From Empedobacter sp036647415 (lineage in GTDB: Bacteria; Bacteroidota; Bacteroidia; Flavobacteriales; Weeksellaceae), in NCBI RefSeq assembly GCF_036647415.1, contig NZ_JAVXKG010000004.1:1-64000 (forward strand): a stretch of DNA of 64,000 nucleotides, given 5' to 3'. The position numbers and the translations under genes were made by a program. Below, piece after piece: positions 62,623 to 64,000 of the stretch. Each line of letters starts with the position of its first letter. Position 1 is the stretch's first letter. Below the pieces are notes generated by a model. That model made no database searches and was not told the origin of the DNA. It saw only the letters and a program-made list of their open reading frames with translations.

Positions 62623-63114
62623 TTATTGTCCAAATGCTTGTTGCGCATTTTGATCACTCGCTGTAGCACCAGTTACGTTTGCTGTAATGTCAAATTTTTC
62701 GTGACCATTTACAGTATTTGTAACTAAAGTAACAGTTTTTTGTTGTTTTCCATTCATATTACCAGCTGTGTATTGTACTTTGATAGAATCTGTACCACCA
62801 ACTGGAATTGGTTTTGTAGGAAATTCTGGAACTGTACATCCACATGTTGCTGATGCATCACGAATAACTAATGGTGATTTACCATCGTTTTTGAATTTGA
62901 TATATGTTTCTACTTTAGAATTTGCTGTTACATCTCCAAAATCATGGCTTGCTTCCGCTAATGTTAATACAGGAGCTGTAGCTGCGTCTACTACGTTTTC
63001 AGCTTGTTGTGCTGTTTCATCAGCAGTAAAAGATTCGCTTGCTTTTTTTTCTCCACAAGAACTAACTGCGAATGTTAATGCAATTGCACCTAAAATAAAT
63101 AATTTGCTTTTCAT
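62623..63114 (-). CDS. DUF1573 lipoprotein
   Basis: A 163-residue exported lipoprotein. The signal peptide ends in the lipobox VSSC20. One DUF1573 domain (about 50-145), an Ig-like beta-sandwich, has the typical HDFGDV and CGCTVPEFPTKPI motifs. Function unknown. In Bacteroidota such proteins are often found between nusB and yajC, as here. Confidence 0.9.
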   Translation of the reverse strand: MKSKLFILGAIALTFAVSSCGEKKASESFTADETAQQAENVVDAATAPVLTLAEASHDFGDVTANSKVETYIKFKNDGKSPLVIRDASATCGCTVPEFPTKPIPVGGTDSIKVQYTAGNMNGKQQKTVTLVTNTVNGHEKFDITANVTGATASDQNAQQAFGQ

Positions 63115-63158
63115 TTTTATACTTATTTGTCTTAGTCAAATTTAAGAAAAATTAAGGA

Positions 63159-64000
63159 CTATAATAAACCTCTACCGTATTTTGGTAAATTATTATTGTC
63201 TTTTAACTCTTTTAAAGTTTTATCTAAGATTCCGTTAACAAAAACACGCGATTTTTCTGTCGAATAATTCTTCGCTAATTCAATGTATTCGTTGATTGTT
63301 ACTTTTGCTGGAATGTTTGGGAAATGTAAAAATTCTGTCAAAGCCATTTCTAAAATAATTAAATCGATTGTTGCAATACGATCTAATTCCCAGTTTTGTG
63401 CTTTTTCATCAATCATATTTTTTGTTTCTGATTGATGACGAATTGTTTTACGAAATAACTCTTCTGTAAATCTCTTATCGTCTGTATCTTTATATACTTT
63501 AAACAAAGAAATTAATGGAGAACTACTTTCACGGAAAGATTTTATAGTCGTATGTACCATTGCATTAGCAATATGAACATCATCTGCCCAAGTAATTTGT
63601 ATACCTTCTAAGTAATCGTATAAATCTTCGTATTCTGCGATTAATTCTACAAAAAAGTTTAATACAAATTCTTGATCTTCTTCATAAGAATTTTTTCCGC
63701 TGTTCATGTAATCTTTGTAAAGATCACTTTCTATCAAGCTTTTGTAGATATTGTTAGGATAAGAATCATAAACATCCCAAAGTAAATTCTTGTTATCGCT
63801 TGAGTAACGATTTAACTCAAGATTACTTTCTAAAACTCTAAAAACTTTGTTATTCACAAATTTTAGATTTGGATTTAAATCCTCTTGTGTTGGAAAGTTT
63901 TTTGATTGTGCAAGTTGAATTCTGTGCTCAGCAATTTCTTTTTGAACTTTGATCAAGTTTAGTATGTAAATGTACAAATCATAGATTTGATCGATACTTT
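63159..64000 (-). CDS. nusB: transcription antitermination factor NusB, 5' end outside window
   Basis: Binds boxA RNA with S10 in antitermination of rRNA operons. The frame stays open to the window edge (SIDQIYDLYIYILNLI can be read upstream of the first possible start), so the real start lies outside. The long middle insertion is typical of Bacteroidota NusB, and the conserved NusB core at the C-terminal end has LDRIATIDLIILEMALTEFL, then INEYIELAKNYSTEKSRVFVNGILDK. Confidence 0.92.
   Translation of the reverse strand, partial: SIDQIYDLYIYILNLIKVQKEIAEHRIQLAQSKNFPTQEDLNPNLKFVNNKVFRVLESNLELNRYSSDNKNLLWDVYDSYPNNIYKSLIESDLYKDYMNSGKNSYEEDQEFVLNFFVELIAEYEDLYDYLEGIQITWADDVHIANAMVHTTIKSFRESSSPLISLFKVYKDTDDKRFTEELFRKTIRHQSETKNMIDEKAQNWELDRIATIDLIILEMALTEFLHFPNIPAKVTINEYIELAKNYSTEKSRVFVNGILDKTLKELKDNNNLPKYGRGLL

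Overview
The window is AT-rich chromosomal DNA from a Bacteroidota bacterium of the class Flavobacteriia. A Weeksellaceae member (Chryseobacterium/Empedobacter-like) is my best guess, but this is inferred from recognised gene families only. Supporting signs are promoters of the TTTG-N19-TAnnTTTG type with few Shine-Dalgarno sites, a type IX secretion (T9SS) sorting tail, GLPGI-family proteins, a membrane-bound TPR-TM-AraC regulator, a Bacteroidota-style NusB and a DUF3467 gene directly behind rpoC.

1-13,310: translation/transcription core. It runs tRNA-Tyr (cut by the window edge), tRNA-Gly, tuf, tRNA-Trp, secE, nusG, rplK, rplA, rplJ, rplL, rpoB, rpoC and DUF3467. Hairpins after tuf and between rplL and rpoB divide the transcript. 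RpoB appears to start at TTG.

13,440-27,070: mixed housekeeping and envelope genes. These are a 2-oxoacid dehydrogenase E2; a membrane AraC-type regulator overlapping a companion that lacks the DNA-binding domain, followed by a T9SS cargo protein behind nested inverted repeats; a DUF3575 protein; an unknown membrane protein; three tandem small outer-membrane paralogues; a DegP/HtrA protease; dapF; mltG; and a berberine-bridge-type flavoprotein.

27,080-36,800 (all minus strand): a TonB-receptor-like outer-membrane protein with three GLPGI-family paralogues, interrupted by nicotinamidase pncA; then a glycosyltransferase/LpxL-like acyltransferase pair, an RluA-type pseudouridine synthase and panB.

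37,000-59,280: a surface-polysaccharide locus. It holds UDP-glucose dehydrogenase, a Wzm/Wzt ABC exporter whose ATPase carries a C-terminal substrate-recognition domain, an ATP-grasp/NeuD/WecE-type module, about a dozen glycosyltransferases, two membrane O-acyltransferases, a compact SDR epimerase and UDP-galactopyranose mutase. No Wzx or Wzy is visible, so the polymer is probably made in the cytoplasm and exported by the ABC transporter. Two glycosyltransferases lie against the direction of the locus, and several genes are paralogous duplicates, suggesting assembly by recombination.

59,300-64,000 (minus strand): OmpR-type response regulator, sensor kinase, coaE, yajC, a DUF1573 lipoprotein and nusB, the last running off the window edge.

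I found no CRISPR array, insertion sequence, phage or toxin-antitoxin module. The least explained items are the regulator pair with its nested dyads, the GLPGI/outer-membrane cluster and the unfamiliar paralogous pair in the polysaccharide locus.
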